Source: Lysobacteraceae bacterium
GTDB taxonomy: Bacteria; Pseudomonadota; Gammaproteobacteria; Nevskiales; Nevskiaceae
Length of the DNA: 63,046 nucleotides
Direction of reading: 5' to 3'
NCBI GenBank assembly: GCA_013823855.1
Contig: PNMW01000031.1
Span: forward strand, 1-63,046
Shown in pieces: positions 17,931-26,206 of this stretch (position 1 is the stretch's first letter; each line of letters starts with the position of its first letter). The notes beneath the pieces were generated by a model that saw only the letters and a list, made by a program, of their open reading frames with translations, made no database searches and was not told where the DNA came from. The position numbers and the translations under genes were made by a program.

Positions 17931-17966
17931 TGTCAATGCAAAGTTTCGGCTGCGCGTAGCCGATGA
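17931..17966. repeat. Inverted repeat after bioD
   Basis: TCATCGGCT at 17931-17939 pairs with AGCCGATGA at 17958-17966. It lies just after the bioD stop but lacks a T-run, so it may be a weak or factor-dependent terminator, or merely a hairpin. Confidence 0.35.
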
Positions 17967-18097
17967 GAGGGCAATTCCCCTAAGCCGTCGAAAGCCAATC
18001 TAGGCAACAAAGACAAGGCTTTGCGTGCAGCGCGCCTTCCTCTACAATCCCGCCGCTGCGTTCCCGGTATCCTCCGGCAAGCGACAGGACATGAGCG

Positions 18098-18616
18098 GTG
18101 ACGGCTCCGCACAACACACGCGTGGTGATTGGCCCGAACGCGTCCATGACGGTCAAGGTGGCATGGCTCGTGATGGCGGTGATGGCGGTGGCGTCGCTGG
18201 GAATCGCCGTGATGTTCGCGCTGCAGGGGTTCTGGCCGATCCTGCCGTTCGCGGGGCTCGAGCTGGCGGCATTGGGGCTGGCGCTGTACGTCAGCCTCAA
18301 GCGCAACCGGTACCGGGAAGTGATCGCGTTCGACGGCGATCGTGTCGTCGTCGAATGCGGCATGAGCGGCGAAGGGGCAAGGCTATCGATCGACTGGCCA
18401 CGGTCATCGACGAGGGTGTTGCTGGAGCAGGGGATTCACCGTAACGATCCGACGCGGCTGTGTCTGCACAACGGCACGCGACGGCTGATCCTGGGTCGAT
18501 GCCTCACGGATGAGGATCGAGAACGGCTCGCAGCCCGGCTGCGAGTGCTGATACTGGCCGGATGGCGTGGCGAACCGCTCGAAAAGGCGGACGGCATGGC
18601 TCCGGATGGCAACTGA
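18098..18616 (+). CDS. DUF2244 membrane protein, cytochrome oxidase locus
   Basis: The 172-residue product starts with GTG and has two adjacent transmembrane helices near residues 20-65 (VAWLVMAVMAVASLGIAVMFAL and FAGLELAALGLALYVSL). A soluble beta-rich part follows (RNRYREVIAFDGDRVVVECG). This is the DUF2244 layout, and such genes commonly lie directly upstream of coxB in Proteobacteria. Its biochemical role is not established. The gap to coxB is 27 bases, so it is probably transcribed with the oxidase genes. Confidence 0.8.
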   Translation: MTAPHNTRVVIGPNASMTVKVAWLVMAVMAVASLGIAVMFALQGFWPILPFAGLELAALGLALYVSLKRNRYREVIAFDGDRVVVECGMSGEGARLSIDWPRSSTRVLLEQGIHRNDPTRLCLHNGTRRLILGRCLTDEDRERLAARLRVLILAGWRGEPLEKADGMAPDGN

Positions 18617-18643
18617 TTTCCAAACTTTGGGTTGAAAGTCGAT

Positions 18644-19873
18644 ATGTCGAACCTGATTCGCGGCCTGCGTGGCCTGATGCTCGCGACGGTGGGCGCCGCC
18701 GGAAGCTTCGCAGCCCGTGCTGCGGACACCATGGAAAACGCCTACTGGAACCTGCCGAAAGGCGTCACCGACATCAGCAATGAAGTCTGGCACCTGCACA
18801 TGGCGGCGTTCTGGGTCTGCGTGGCGATCGCCGTCGTCGTGTTCGGCGTGATGTTCTATTCGATCTTCGCCCACCGCCGCTCGAAGCATCCGGTGCCGGC
18901 GACGTTCCACCATTCGACCACCGTCGAGATCATCTGGACGATCATCCCGTTCCTGATCCTGATCGGCCTCGCCGTGCCGGCCGCCGGCACGCTGATCAAG
19001 CAGTACGATTCTCGCAACTCGGATCTGACCATCAAGATCACGGGCTACCAGTGGAAGTGGCAGTACGAGTACGTCGGCGAGGGCGTGAGCTTCTTCTCGA
19101 CGCTCGACGCCAAGTCGAACGAGGCGCGCCAGCTGGGTTCGGGCATCGACCCCAAGTCCGTCGACCACTATCTGCACAACGTCGACAACTACCTGGTCCT
19201 GCCGGTCGGCAAGAAGGTCCGATTCCTGCTGACCTCGAACGACGTGATCCACGGCTGGTGGGTGCCGGATCTGGCGATCAAGAAGGACGCGATCCCGGGC
19301 TTCATCAACGACATGTGGACGCAGATCAACGAGCCGGGCATCTACCGAGGCCAGTGCACCGTGCTGTGCGGCCGTGACCACGGCTTCATGCCGGTGGTCG
19401 TCGAAGCCAAGAGCGAAGCCGATTACGCCGCCTGGCTGAAGTCGAAGAAGGGTGGCGAGGAAGTAGCTGCCGCGACGGCACCGACGGCCACCGATGCCGC
19501 CGTCGACGCGCCGGCTCCCGCCGCCGCTGCCGAAGCGGCGCCGGTTGAAGTCGCTGCCGCTGCCCCGGCCCCGGCTGCCGCCGCTCCGGCTGCCGATGTC
19601 GGCAAGAAGCTGTACCTCGGCAACTGTGCGGCCTGCCATCAGGCAACGGGCGCGGGCCTACCGCCGACCTTCCCGGCACTGACCGGTTCGAAGGTTGCCA
19701 CCGGCCCGGCCGCCGGCCTCATCACCCAGGTGCTGAAGGGCAAGAATGCGATGCCGCCGTTCGGTCATCTGTCGGATGCCGATGTGGCCGCCATCGCAAC
19801 CTATGTGCGCAACGATCTCGGCAACAAGGTGGGCGACAGCGTGACCGCCGACCAGGTCAAGAAGCTCCGCTGA
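18644..19873 (+). CDS. coxB: Cytochrome c oxidase subunit II fused to a cytochrome c domain
   Basis: Subunit II receives electrons from cytochrome c through its CuA centre. The 409-residue product has a signal peptide-like start, two transmembrane helices (HMAAFWVCVAIAVVVFGVMF and TVEIIWTIIPFLILIGLAV), GYQWKWQYEY and the CuA ligands in GQCTVLCGRDHGFM near residue 245. An alanine/proline-rich linker (about residues 275-320) leads to a C-terminal class I cytochrome c domain with heme motif CAACH and a distal methionine in GKNAMPPFG. This caa3-like fusion is longer than a plain CoxB. The ATG at 18644 is preferred to a TTG at 18632. Confidence 0.95.
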   Translation: MSNLIRGLRGLMLATVGAAGSFAARAADTMENAYWNLPKGVTDISNEVWHLHMAAFWVCVAIAVVVFGVMFYSIFAHRRSKHPVPATFHHSTTVEIIWTIIPFLILIGLAVPAAGTLIKQYDSRNSDLTIKITGYQWKWQYEYVGEGVSFFSTLDAKSNEARQLGSGIDPKSVDHYLHNVDNYLVLPVGKKVRFLLTSNDVIHGWWVPDLAIKKDAIPGFINDMWTQINEPGIYRGQCTVLCGRDHGFMPVVVEAKSEADYAAWLKSKKGGEEVAAATAPTATDAAVDAPAPAAAAEAAPVEVAAAAPAPAAAAPAADVGKKLYLGNCAACHQATGAGLPPTFPALTGSKVATGPAAGLITQVLKGKNAMPPFGHLSDADVAAIATYVRNDLGNKVGDSVTADQVKKLR

Positions 19874-19925
19874 GCGCCGCGTCCCCGCACCCGCAAGAAT
19901 TCGATTGAGTCAGGAGTCCCGAGAC

Positions 19926-21557
19926 ATGGCCAACACGCACGCGCATCACGACCACGGGCATGATCATGCCCATGATGACCACCACCACGGCCCCGACAAG
20001 GGCGTGATGCGCTGGATCAAGACCACCAACCACAAGGACCTCGGGACCCTGTACCTGTGGTTCTCGTTCATCATGTTCTTCATCGGCGGCCTGATGTCGC
20101 TGGTGATCCGCGCTGAGCTGTACGCCCCGGGCATGCAGTTCATCGACCCCGAGTTCTACAACCAGATGATCACGCTGCACGCGCTGGTGATGATCTTCGG
20201 CGGTGTCATGCCGGCGTTCGTCGGTCTGGCCAACTGGATGGTGCCGATGATGATCGGCTGCTCGGATCTGGCGTTGCCTAGAGTCAACAACTGGGGCTTC
20301 TGGATCCTGCCGTTCGCGTTTTCGATGCTGCTGTCGACCCTGTTCCTGCCGGGCGGCGGCCCCGCCGGCGGCTGGACGCTGTATCCGCCGCTGGTGCTCC
20401 AGGGCGGTGCCTCGTTCCCGCTGACCATCTTCGCGATCCACATGCTCGGCATCTCGTCGATCACTGGCGCGATCAACGTCGTGGTCACGATCATGAACAT
20501 GCGCGCGCCGGGCATGACCCTGCTGAAGATGCCGCTGTTCGTCTGGACCTGGCTGATCACTGCGTATCTCTTGATCGCCGTGATGCCGGTGCTCGCCGGT
20601 GCGGTGACCATGCTGCTGACCGACAAGTATTTCGGCACCAGCTTCTTCAACGCGGCTGGCGGCGGCGACCCGGTGATGTTCGAACACATCTTCTGGTTCT
20701 TCGGCCACCCGGAGGTCTACATCATGATCCTCCCGGCGTTCGGCATCGTCTCGACGATCATCCCGACCTTCGCCCGCAAGCAGCTGTTCGGCTATGACTC
20801 GATGGTCTACGCGGTCGCCTCGATCGCCTTCCTGTCGTTCATCGTCTGGGCGCACCACATGTTCACCGTCGGCATTCCGCTCGCTGGCGAACTGTTCTTC
20901 ATGTTCTCGACCATGCTGATCGCCGTGCCCACCGGCGTGAAGGTGTTCAACTGGCTGGCGACGATGTGGCGCGGCTCGATGACTTACGAGACGCCGATGT
21001 TGTTCGCGATCGGCTTCGTGTTCCTGTTCACCATCGGCGGCTTCTCGGGAATCATGCTGGCGCTGGCGCCGGTCGATTTCCAGTACCACAACAGCTACTT
21101 CGTGGTCGCCCACTTCCACTATGTGCTGGTGCCGGGCGCGATCTTCTCGATCATCGCCGCCATCTACTACTGGATCCCGAAGTGGACCGGCGTGATGTAC
21201 AACGAAACGCTCGGCAAGCTGCACTTCTGGCTCAGCGCAATCTTCATCAACGTCACCTTCTTCCCGCAGCACTTCGTGGGTCTGGCCGGCATGCCGCGCC
21301 GCATCCCGGACTACGCGGTGCAGTTCACCGACTTCAACGTGATCTCGACCTGGGGCGCGTTCCTGTACTTCATCGTGCAGTTCATCATGGTCTACAACTT
21401 CCTCCGCTGCGCGATCTGGCGGAAGGGCATGGTGCCGGCCACCCCGCAGGTCTGGGAGGGTGCCAAGGGTCTGGAATGGACGGTCGCCTCGCCGGCGCCG
21501 TACCACACCTTCGAAGATCCGCCGCACGTCGGCGACGAACCGGCTGCCGCGCACTAA
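19926..21557 (+). CDS. ctaD: Cytochrome c oxidase subunit I
   Basis: Subunit I is the catalytic heme-copper subunit that reduces oxygen and pumps protons. The 543-residue product has twelve predicted helices. Key motifs are HALVMIFGGVMPAFVGLANWMVP (heme ligand region), WFFGHPEVYIMILPAFG with the cross-linked His-Tyr pair of CuB, WAHHMFTVG (two CuB histidines) and VVAHFHYVLVPG with the heme ligands. The first 22 residues are unusually rich in histidine and aspartate. The start at 19926 follows a clear AGGAG at 19911-19915. An upstream in-frame TTG at 19905 is less likely. Confidence 0.97.
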   Translation: MANTHAHHDHGHDHAHDDHHHGPDKGVMRWIKTTNHKDLGTLYLWFSFIMFFIGGLMSLVIRAELYAPGMQFIDPEFYNQMITLHALVMIFGGVMPAFVGLANWMVPMMIGCSDLALPRVNNWGFWILPFAFSMLLSTLFLPGGGPAGGWTLYPPLVLQGGASFPLTIFAIHMLGISSITGAINVVVTIMNMRAPGMTLLKMPLFVWTWLITAYLLIAVMPVLAGAVTMLLTDKYFGTSFFNAAGGGDPVMFEHIFWFFGHPEVYIMILPAFGIVSTIIPTFARKQLFGYDSMVYAVASIAFLSFIVWAHHMFTVGIPLAGELFFMFSTMLIAVPTGVKVFNWLATMWRGSMTYETPMLFAIGFVFLFTIGGFSGIMLALAPVDFQYHNSYFVVAHFHYVLVPGAIFSIIAAIYYWIPKWTGVMYNETLGKLHFWLSAIFINVTFFPQHFVGLAGMPRRIPDYAVQFTDFNVISTWGAFLYFIVQFIMVYNFLRCAIWRKGMVPATPQVWEGAKGLEWTVASPAPYHTFEDPPHVGDEPAAAH

Positions 21558-21576
21558 GCGCTGATCCACGGACGCG

Positions 21577-21702
21577 ATGACGACGATGCCGGGCAGCCCG
21601 AAGTCCAGCAGCGCGCGCCGCAATGCGCGCCTGGCCCTGGTGCTGGCGATCATCGCCGTCGCGTTCTATGTCGGTTTCTTCATTGCGGTGAGCAACCGCT
21701 GA
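21577..21702 (+). CDS. Small single-helix membrane protein of the cytochrome oxidase locus
   Basis: A 41-residue frame lies between ctaD and ctaG and ends two bases before the ctaG start. It has a basic serine-rich N-terminus (PGSPKSSSARRNAR) followed by one transmembrane helix (LALVLAIIAVAFYVGFFIAV) and a short polar tail. Similar tiny proteins, annotated as cytochrome oxidase small assembly protein or subunit IV-like, occupy this position in many proteobacterial cox operons. Tight spacing and the hydrophobic pattern support translation, but the function is inferred from position only. Confidence 0.7.
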   Translation: MTTMPGSPKSSSARRNARLALVLAIIAVAFYVGFFIAVSNR

Positions 21703-21704
21703 TC

Positions 21705-22295
21705 GTGGCCGGGCAAGGCAGGCGCAAGGCGCGCGGTATCTGGAAGCTGCTGATCGTGGTCGGCGGCATGTTCTGTTTCGGCTTCGTGCTGGTGCCGATG
21801 TACAACGCGATCTGCCAGCTGGTGAATCTGAATGGCAAGGACACCGCGATGCTGGTGCCGGCCGATCAGGTCGTCGAGCGGGAAGACGCGGCACGGACGG
21901 TGAAAGTGGAATTCGTGACCACCGTCAACGGTGGCCGGGTGTTCAGCTTCAATGCCGAGCAGCCGACCATCGAGGTACACCCGGGCAAGCTGTACACGGT
22001 GAACTTCAAGGCCAGGAACGAGCGCGGCGAAGCGGTGATCGGTCAAGCGGTGCCCAGCGTGTCGCCTTGGAATGCGGCACGGCACCTGCGCAAGACCGAG
22101 TGCTTCTGCTTCAACCAGCAGCCGTTCGCCGCCAATGAAGAGAAGCTGATGCCGGTGCGTTTCATGCTGGACCCCGAGCTGCCGGCCGATGTCGAGACCG
22201 TCACCCTGTCGTACACGTTCTTCGATGCAACTGCCTTTGCCCAGGCGAAGCCGGAAACGGCGCCGGTGCAGAGTCAGGCGGTACCCAAAAGTTAA
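21705..22295 (+). CDS. ctaG: Cytochrome c oxidase assembly protein CtaG/Cox11
   Basis: CtaG/Cox11 delivers copper to the CuB site of subunit I. The 196-residue product has one N-terminal transmembrane helix (LLIVVGGMFCFGFVLVPMYNAIC), then a periplasmic Ig-like domain. Its motifs are VYFNAxQ-like FSFNAEQPTIEVHPGK, QAVPSVSPW and the copper-binding KTECFCFNQQ near residue 130. The start is GTG at 21705. It follows the small membrane protein by two bases and precedes ctaE. Confidence 0.95.
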   Translation: MAGQGRRKARGIWKLLIVVGGMFCFGFVLVPMYNAICQLVNLNGKDTAMLVPADQVVEREDAARTVKVEFVTTVNGGRVFSFNAEQPTIEVHPGKLYTVNFKARNERGEAVIGQAVPSVSPWNAARHLRKTECFCFNQQPFAANEEKLMPVRFMLDPELPADVETVTLSYTFFDATAFAQAKPETAPVQSQAVPKS

Positions 22296-22330
22296 GTTCG
22301 TCAGTCAGCAGTCAGTCAAAGGAAACCGTC

Positions 22331-23233
22331 ATGGCAACCCATGCCGCAGCAAGCCCCGCCGCTGGAGCAGATGCCAGCCACCGTCGTTATTTCGTCCCGG
22401 AACCGAGCGTCTGGCCGTTCCTGCTGACGATCGCGCTCGGCACGATCCTGTACAGCGTCAGCATGTACCTGGAAGAGCGTCATCCGGGCCCGATCCCGTT
22501 CGTCGTCGGTGGCGCGCTGTTCATCTACATCGTGTTCACCTGGTTCCGCGGCGTGGCCAAGGAAAGCGAGACCGGCCAGTACAGCGAGCAGGTCGATCGC
22601 ACCTACCGGCTCGGCATGAGCTGGTTCATCTTCTCCGAAGTGATGTTCTTCGCGGCGTTCTTCGGCGCGCTGTACTACGCCCGCGAACTGTCGGTGCCGT
22701 GGCTGTCGGGTGAAGGTTCGCGGGTGCTGACCAACGAGATCCTGTGGCCGGCCTTCGAAAACGCCTGGCCGACCAACGGTCCGGGCGCCATCGGCGGCGA
22801 CTTCAAAACCATTTCGCCGTGGCATCTGCCGCTGATCAACACGCTGCTGCTGCTGACCTCGTCGGTCACCATCACTTTCGCGCACCACGCGCTGAAGGAA
22901 GGCCATCGCAAGGCCACGATCCTGTGGATGTGGGCGACGATCGCGCTCGGCGCGATCTTCCTGTACTTCCAGGCATCGGAGTACATCGAGGCCTACCACG
23001 AGCTGAACCTGACCCTGAACTCGGGCATCTACGGTTCGACGTTCTTCATGCTGACCGGCTTCCACGGCATGCATGTGACCCTCGGCACGATCATGATGAT
23101 CTCGGTCACCGGCCGCCTGATGTCCGGCCACTTCAAGCCGGAAAGTCACTTCGGCTTCGAAGGCGTGGCCTGGTACTGGCATTTCGTCGACGTGGTCTGG
23201 GTCGGCCTGTTCATCTTCGTCTACATCCTGTAA
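22331..23233 (+). CDS. ctaE: Cytochrome c oxidase subunit III
   Basis: The 300-residue product is the seven-helix subunit III. Motifs include PSVWPFLLTIALGTILY, RLGMSWFIFSEVMFFAAFFGALYYARE with the lipid-binding glutamate, SSVTITFAHHALKEGHR, YFQASEYIEAY and TGFHGMHVTLGTI, ending WYWHFVDVVWVGLFIFVYIL. It closes the structural gene group and is followed by a strong terminator at 23281-23310, so the surf1-ctaB group is expressed separately. Confidence 0.96.
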   Translation: MATHAAASPAAGADASHRRYFVPEPSVWPFLLTIALGTILYSVSMYLEERHPGPIPFVVGGALFIYIVFTWFRGVAKESETGQYSEQVDRTYRLGMSWFIFSEVMFFAAFFGALYYARELSVPWLSGEGSRVLTNEILWPAFENAWPTNGPGAIGGDFKTISPWHLPLINTLLLLTSSVTITFAHHALKEGHRKATILWMWATIALGAIFLYFQASEYIEAYHELNLTLNSGIYGSTFFMLTGFHGMHVTLGTIMMISVTGRLMSGHFKPESHFGFEGVAWYWHFVDVVWVGLFIFVYIL

Positions 23234-23280
23234 CCGGATGCCAGACAGCCTGGGCCTCGTGCCGCAGGCCTGCAGAACCG

Positions 23281-23316
23281 GAAAGCCCGACCGTTGCCGG
23301 TCGGGCTTTCTTCATT
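23281..23316 (+). terminator. Rho-independent terminator after ctaE
   Basis: A 13-bp stem, GAAAGCCCGACCG with CGGTCGGGCTTTC around a TTGC loop, is followed by TTCATT. It lies 47 bases after ctaE. The symmetric stem with A and T flanks could also serve the convergent DUF2909 gene. Confidence 0.8.
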
Positions 23317-23358
23317 GAGGCTCGATTTTCGTGAACGCCGGCTCCGGTGCGTGGTCCA

Positions 23359-23568
23359 TCAGCCGCCGATGCCGTGCGGGCGTATCCAGCCCATCATCGT
23401 CGCGATCAGCAGGAACGCGATCAGCGCGACCTGCAGGCCGACTCTCATGGTCAGCGCGCGCACCGTACGTTTGCTCTTGCTGTTGTCCTTGAGCATGAAG
23501 AACAACGCCGAGAACAGCGAAATGACGATGGCAACGAGCAACACAGTGACGATCAGTTTCGGAAGCAT
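23359..23568 (-). CDS. Twin-transmembrane DUF2909 protein
   Basis: The 69-residue product has two transmembrane helices (LIVTVLLVAIVISLFSALFFML and VALIAFLLIATMMGWI) separated by a basic loop DNSKSKRTVRALTMRVGLQ, and it ends in RPHGIGG. This matches DUF2909. Members are regularly found on the opposite strand between coxC and surf1 in gammaproteobacterial cox loci, as here. A role in oxidase assembly or stability is likely from context but not shown. Confidence 0.82.
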   Translation of the reverse strand: MLPKLIVTVLLVAIVISLFSALFFMLKDNSKSKRTVRALTMRVGLQVALIAFLLIATMMGWIRPHGIGG

Positions 23569-23662
23569 GGCGGATAGGGAAAGGTGGTCAGCAGATGGTA
23601 AGGCCCGGCGGGAACGCCCGATACCGTGATGCCGCTTTCAAGCACATGGCGAGGTGCGATCG

Positions 23663-24391
23663 ATGAATGCGCGCTGGCAATTCCGGCCGCCATGGTGGGC
23701 GATTCTCGGCACCGTGATCGGCTGCGCGATCACCGTTCGTCTCGGGCTGTGGCAATGGCACCGGGGGCTGGCGCGCGAAGCCCTCGATGCCCAGTACCTC
23801 AGTGCGGAGGCCGCGAAGCCGATTCCGTTGCGTGTCGACACGCCGGTGCCGGCTGGCGCCGATGCCGCACTCGTCTCCGTCATCGGCCGATACGACGGCG
23901 GCCGGCAACTGCTGCTCGACAACCAGGTTCATGACCGCACGCCGGGCTATCAGGTGCTGACGCCGGTCCGGCTCGCGTCCGGCGGCATCGCGCTGGTCAA
24001 TCGCGGCTGGGTGGCCCAGAACCCGGATCGTACGGTCTTTCCGCCGCTGCCCGTGCCGGACGGCGATATCTCGATCACCGGCCTGTGGCGCTCGCTGCCA
24101 CAGCCGGCGCTGCGTCTGCAGATCGACAATTGCGCACCGGCCGACGCCAGCTGGCCGCGTATCGTCGGTTACCCGACCGTCGCCGACCTGCGCTGCCTGT
24201 ACGGTGTCGATACCGCCGCCGGCATGCTGCTGCTCGACCCGCAGACGCCGGACGGCTTCCTGCGCGACTGGACCCAGGCCGATCGCCGCTTCCCGCCGCA
24301 GCGGCATTACGGCTACGCCGCGCAGTGGTTCGCGTTCGCCGCGACCCTGCTGGCGATCTTTCTCAAGCTCAATCTGAAACGCCGCCCATGA
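23663..24391 (+). CDS. SURF1 family cytochrome oxidase biogenesis protein
   Basis: SURF1 proteins help deliver heme a to subunit I. The 242-residue product has an N-terminal helix (WAILGTVIGCAITVRLGLWQWHRG), a periplasmic domain with GRYDGGRQLLLDNQVHDRTPGYQVLTPVRL and ALVNRGWV, and a C-terminal helix (AAQWFAFAATLLAIFLKLNLK), the two-helix hairpin topology of the family. The ATG at 23663 is preferred, although an in-frame GTG lies nine bases upstream. The stop overlaps the next gene by four bases. Confidence 0.92.
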   Translation: MNARWQFRPPWWAILGTVIGCAITVRLGLWQWHRGLAREALDAQYLSAEAAKPIPLRVDTPVPAGADAALVSVIGRYDGGRQLLLDNQVHDRTPGYQVLTPVRLASGGIALVNRGWVAQNPDRTVFPPLPVPDGDISITGLWRSLPQPALRLQIDNCAPADASWPRIVGYPTVADLRCLYGVDTAAGMLLLDPQTPDGFLRDWTQADRRFPPQRHYGYAAQWFAFAATLLAIFLKLNLKRRP

Positions 24392-25005
24392 ACCCGCAAG
24401 CTGCCCAACTGCGCCGATCCCGTCTGACCCTGGTGTTGCTCGGCGTGCTGTTCGTCGGCCCGCTGATCGGCGCCTGGATTCTCTACAGCGCCGGCCTGCG
24501 CCCCGGCGTGACCACCAATTACGGCATGCTGGTGGTGCCGACCACGCCGCTGCCGCCGCTGAACCTGCGCACGGCCGCCGGCGACTCGCAGCCGGAGCTG
24601 CTGCTCGGTCGCTGGAGTCTGGTGCAGCTCGGTGGCGAGCTCTGCGACAGCGCCTGCAGCGATCGCCTGACATCGAGCCGCCAGGTGCGTCTGGCGCTCG
24701 GCGCCGCCGGCGTTGAAAAGGATCGCGTCCAGCTGGTGTTCATCGTGCCGACGGCCGCTGCGGCGGAAGTGGCCACCAATGAGCTGCGCGAGGCCCACAA
24801 GATCCTGCATATCGTTGCCGACCTGGGGGTGGCGGGGCAGCGTGCCGCCGATGTCTTCAAGCCGACCGATCCGCTGGCCGTCTACCTCGTCGACCCGAAC
24901 GGCAACTGGCTGATGACCTACCAGAACCAGCCGAGCGCGGACCAGTTCCAGCGCGGCCTGCTCAAGGATCTGAAGAAGCTGCTGCGCCTGTCGTCGATCG
25001 GCTGA
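24388..25005 (+). CDS. SCO-like membrane-anchored thioredoxin-fold protein of the cox locus
   Basis: The 205-residue product has an N-terminal transmembrane helix (LTLVLLGVLFVGPLIGAWILY) and a periplasmic domain with GRWSLVQLGGELCDSACSDRL. Its C-x3-C pair (C86, C90) copies the copper-binding spacing of SCO proteins. The end reads DPLAVYLVDPNGNWLMTYQNQPSADQFQRGLLKDLKKLL, as in SCO thioredoxin folds. The distal histidine of classical SCO is not obvious. It is translationally coupled to surf1 (ATGA overlap). A role in CuA or CuB maturation is inferred from context. Confidence 0.75.
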   Translation: MNPQAAQLRRSRLTLVLLGVLFVGPLIGAWILYSAGLRPGVTTNYGMLVVPTTPLPPLNLRTAAGDSQPELLLGRWSLVQLGGELCDSACSDRLTSSRQVRLALGAAGVEKDRVQLVFIVPTAAAAEVATNELREAHKILHIVADLGVAGQRAADVFKPTDPLAVYLVDPNGNWLMTYQNQPSADQFQRGLLKDLKKLLRLSSIG

Positions 25006-25188
25006 ATCCCGCCGAATACCGGTCTCGTAAGGGGAGTCACGCCCGGCTGTCGATCGCCGGCAGGCGGCGAGCCTGATCGGTGAACGGCTGCCGCAGGGAT
25101 GCCGCGAGCGCCACCCGTGAAACCCGGCAGCGGAAGAATTGCCACGGCATCTCAGTAGTAAAATGCAGGTCCCGCGATTCCCGTCCCC

Positions 25189-26196
25189 ATGCTCCAGACC
25201 TTCAACCGACTGAACCTGCTGACGCTGGTTCTCACTTTCTGCCTGGTGGTGCTGGGCGCCTATGTCCGGCTGTCGAATGCCGGGCTCGGTTGCCCTGACT
25301 GGCCAGGCTGCTATGGCCACCTCGGCGTGCCCGATGCGCAGCACGAGGTGGCCGCCGCCGAGGCGGCGTATCCGGAACGTCCGGTCGAGGCGCCGAAAGC
25401 CTGGAAGGAGATGGTCCACCGCTACCTCGCCGGTGTCGTCGGTCTGCTGATCGGCGCCCTGGCCTTGCTGGCCTGGCTGGATCGCAGCCGCAGCCTGCCA
25501 CGACGGTTGACCGTGGCCACCGTCGGCGTGGTGATCGTGCAGATCGTGTTCGGTGCGCTGACCGTCACCCTGAAGGTCAAGCCGATCATCGTCACCACCC
25601 ATCTGATGCTGGGGCTGACCACGCTGTCGCTGCTCTGGTGGATGTGGCTGAGCACGCGTGCGGCTGCACCACCCGCGCCGCCGGAGGCGGCGCTGCTGAA
25701 GCCCCTGTCGATCGCCGCGCTCTTGCTGCTCGGCGGCCAGATCTTTCTCGGCGGCTGGACCAGCACCAACTACGCTGCGCTGGCCTGCCCGGATTTCCCC
25801 GCCTGCCATGAGTCTTACCTGCCGAAGGGCGACCTTGGCGAAGCCTTCAAGCTGTGGCGCGGGCTGGGTATCGACTACGAATTCGGTGTTCTCGATACTG
25901 CGGCGCGTGCCACCATCCATCTCGTGCACCGTTACGGGGCCCTGCTGCTGAGCCTGGTGCTGGTGACGGTCGCCGGCTATCTGCTGAGCCTGCGGCGTGC
26001 GCCGTTCACCACGCTCGGCCTGGCTTTGCTGGCGGCGCTGGCGCTGCAGGTCGCCATCGGCATCGGCCTGATTCTCCAGCAGCTGCCGCTGTGGCTGGCG
26101 GACGCCCACAACGCCGGGGCGGCCTTGTTGCTGCTGGCGGTGCTGGCGCTGAACCACGCGGTCTGGCGTGGCGGCTCGCCCCGTCCGGCGCACTGA
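25189..26196 (+). CDS. ctaA: Heme A synthase (COX15/CtaA family)
   Basis: CtaA oxidises the C8 methyl of heme O to give heme A. The 335-residue product has eight helices in two four-helix halves. Paired histidines are visible in EMVHRYLAG, IVTTHLMLG, TIHLVHRYGALLL and WLADAHNAGAALLL. Cysteine pairs occur in GLGCPDWPGC and ACPDFPAC, typical of the bacterial proteins. The N-terminal NRLNLLTLVLTFCLVVLGAYVRLSNAG is a strong family match. A 183-base gap separates it from the SCO-like gene, and it is followed by ctaB after ten bases. Confidence 0.94.
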   Translation: MLQTFNRLNLLTLVLTFCLVVLGAYVRLSNAGLGCPDWPGCYGHLGVPDAQHEVAAAEAAYPERPVEAPKAWKEMVHRYLAGVVGLLIGALALLAWLDRSRSLPRRLTVATVGVVIVQIVFGALTVTLKVKPIIVTTHLMLGLTTLSLLWWMWLSTRAAAPPAPPEAALLKPLSIAALLLLGGQIFLGGWTSTNYAALACPDFPACHESYLPKGDLGEAFKLWRGLGIDYEFGVLDTAARATIHLVHRYGALLLSLVLVTVAGYLLSLRRAPFTTLGLALLAALALQVAIGIGLILQQLPLWLADAHNAGAALLLLAVLALNHAVWRGGSPRPAH

Positions 26197-26206
26197 AGGC
26201 GAGATC

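Noticed and set aside
19905..19925. An upstream TTG start for ctaD.
   Set aside because: The AGGAG at 19911-19915 would lie inside the gene, and the ATG at 19926 has the right spacing from it.
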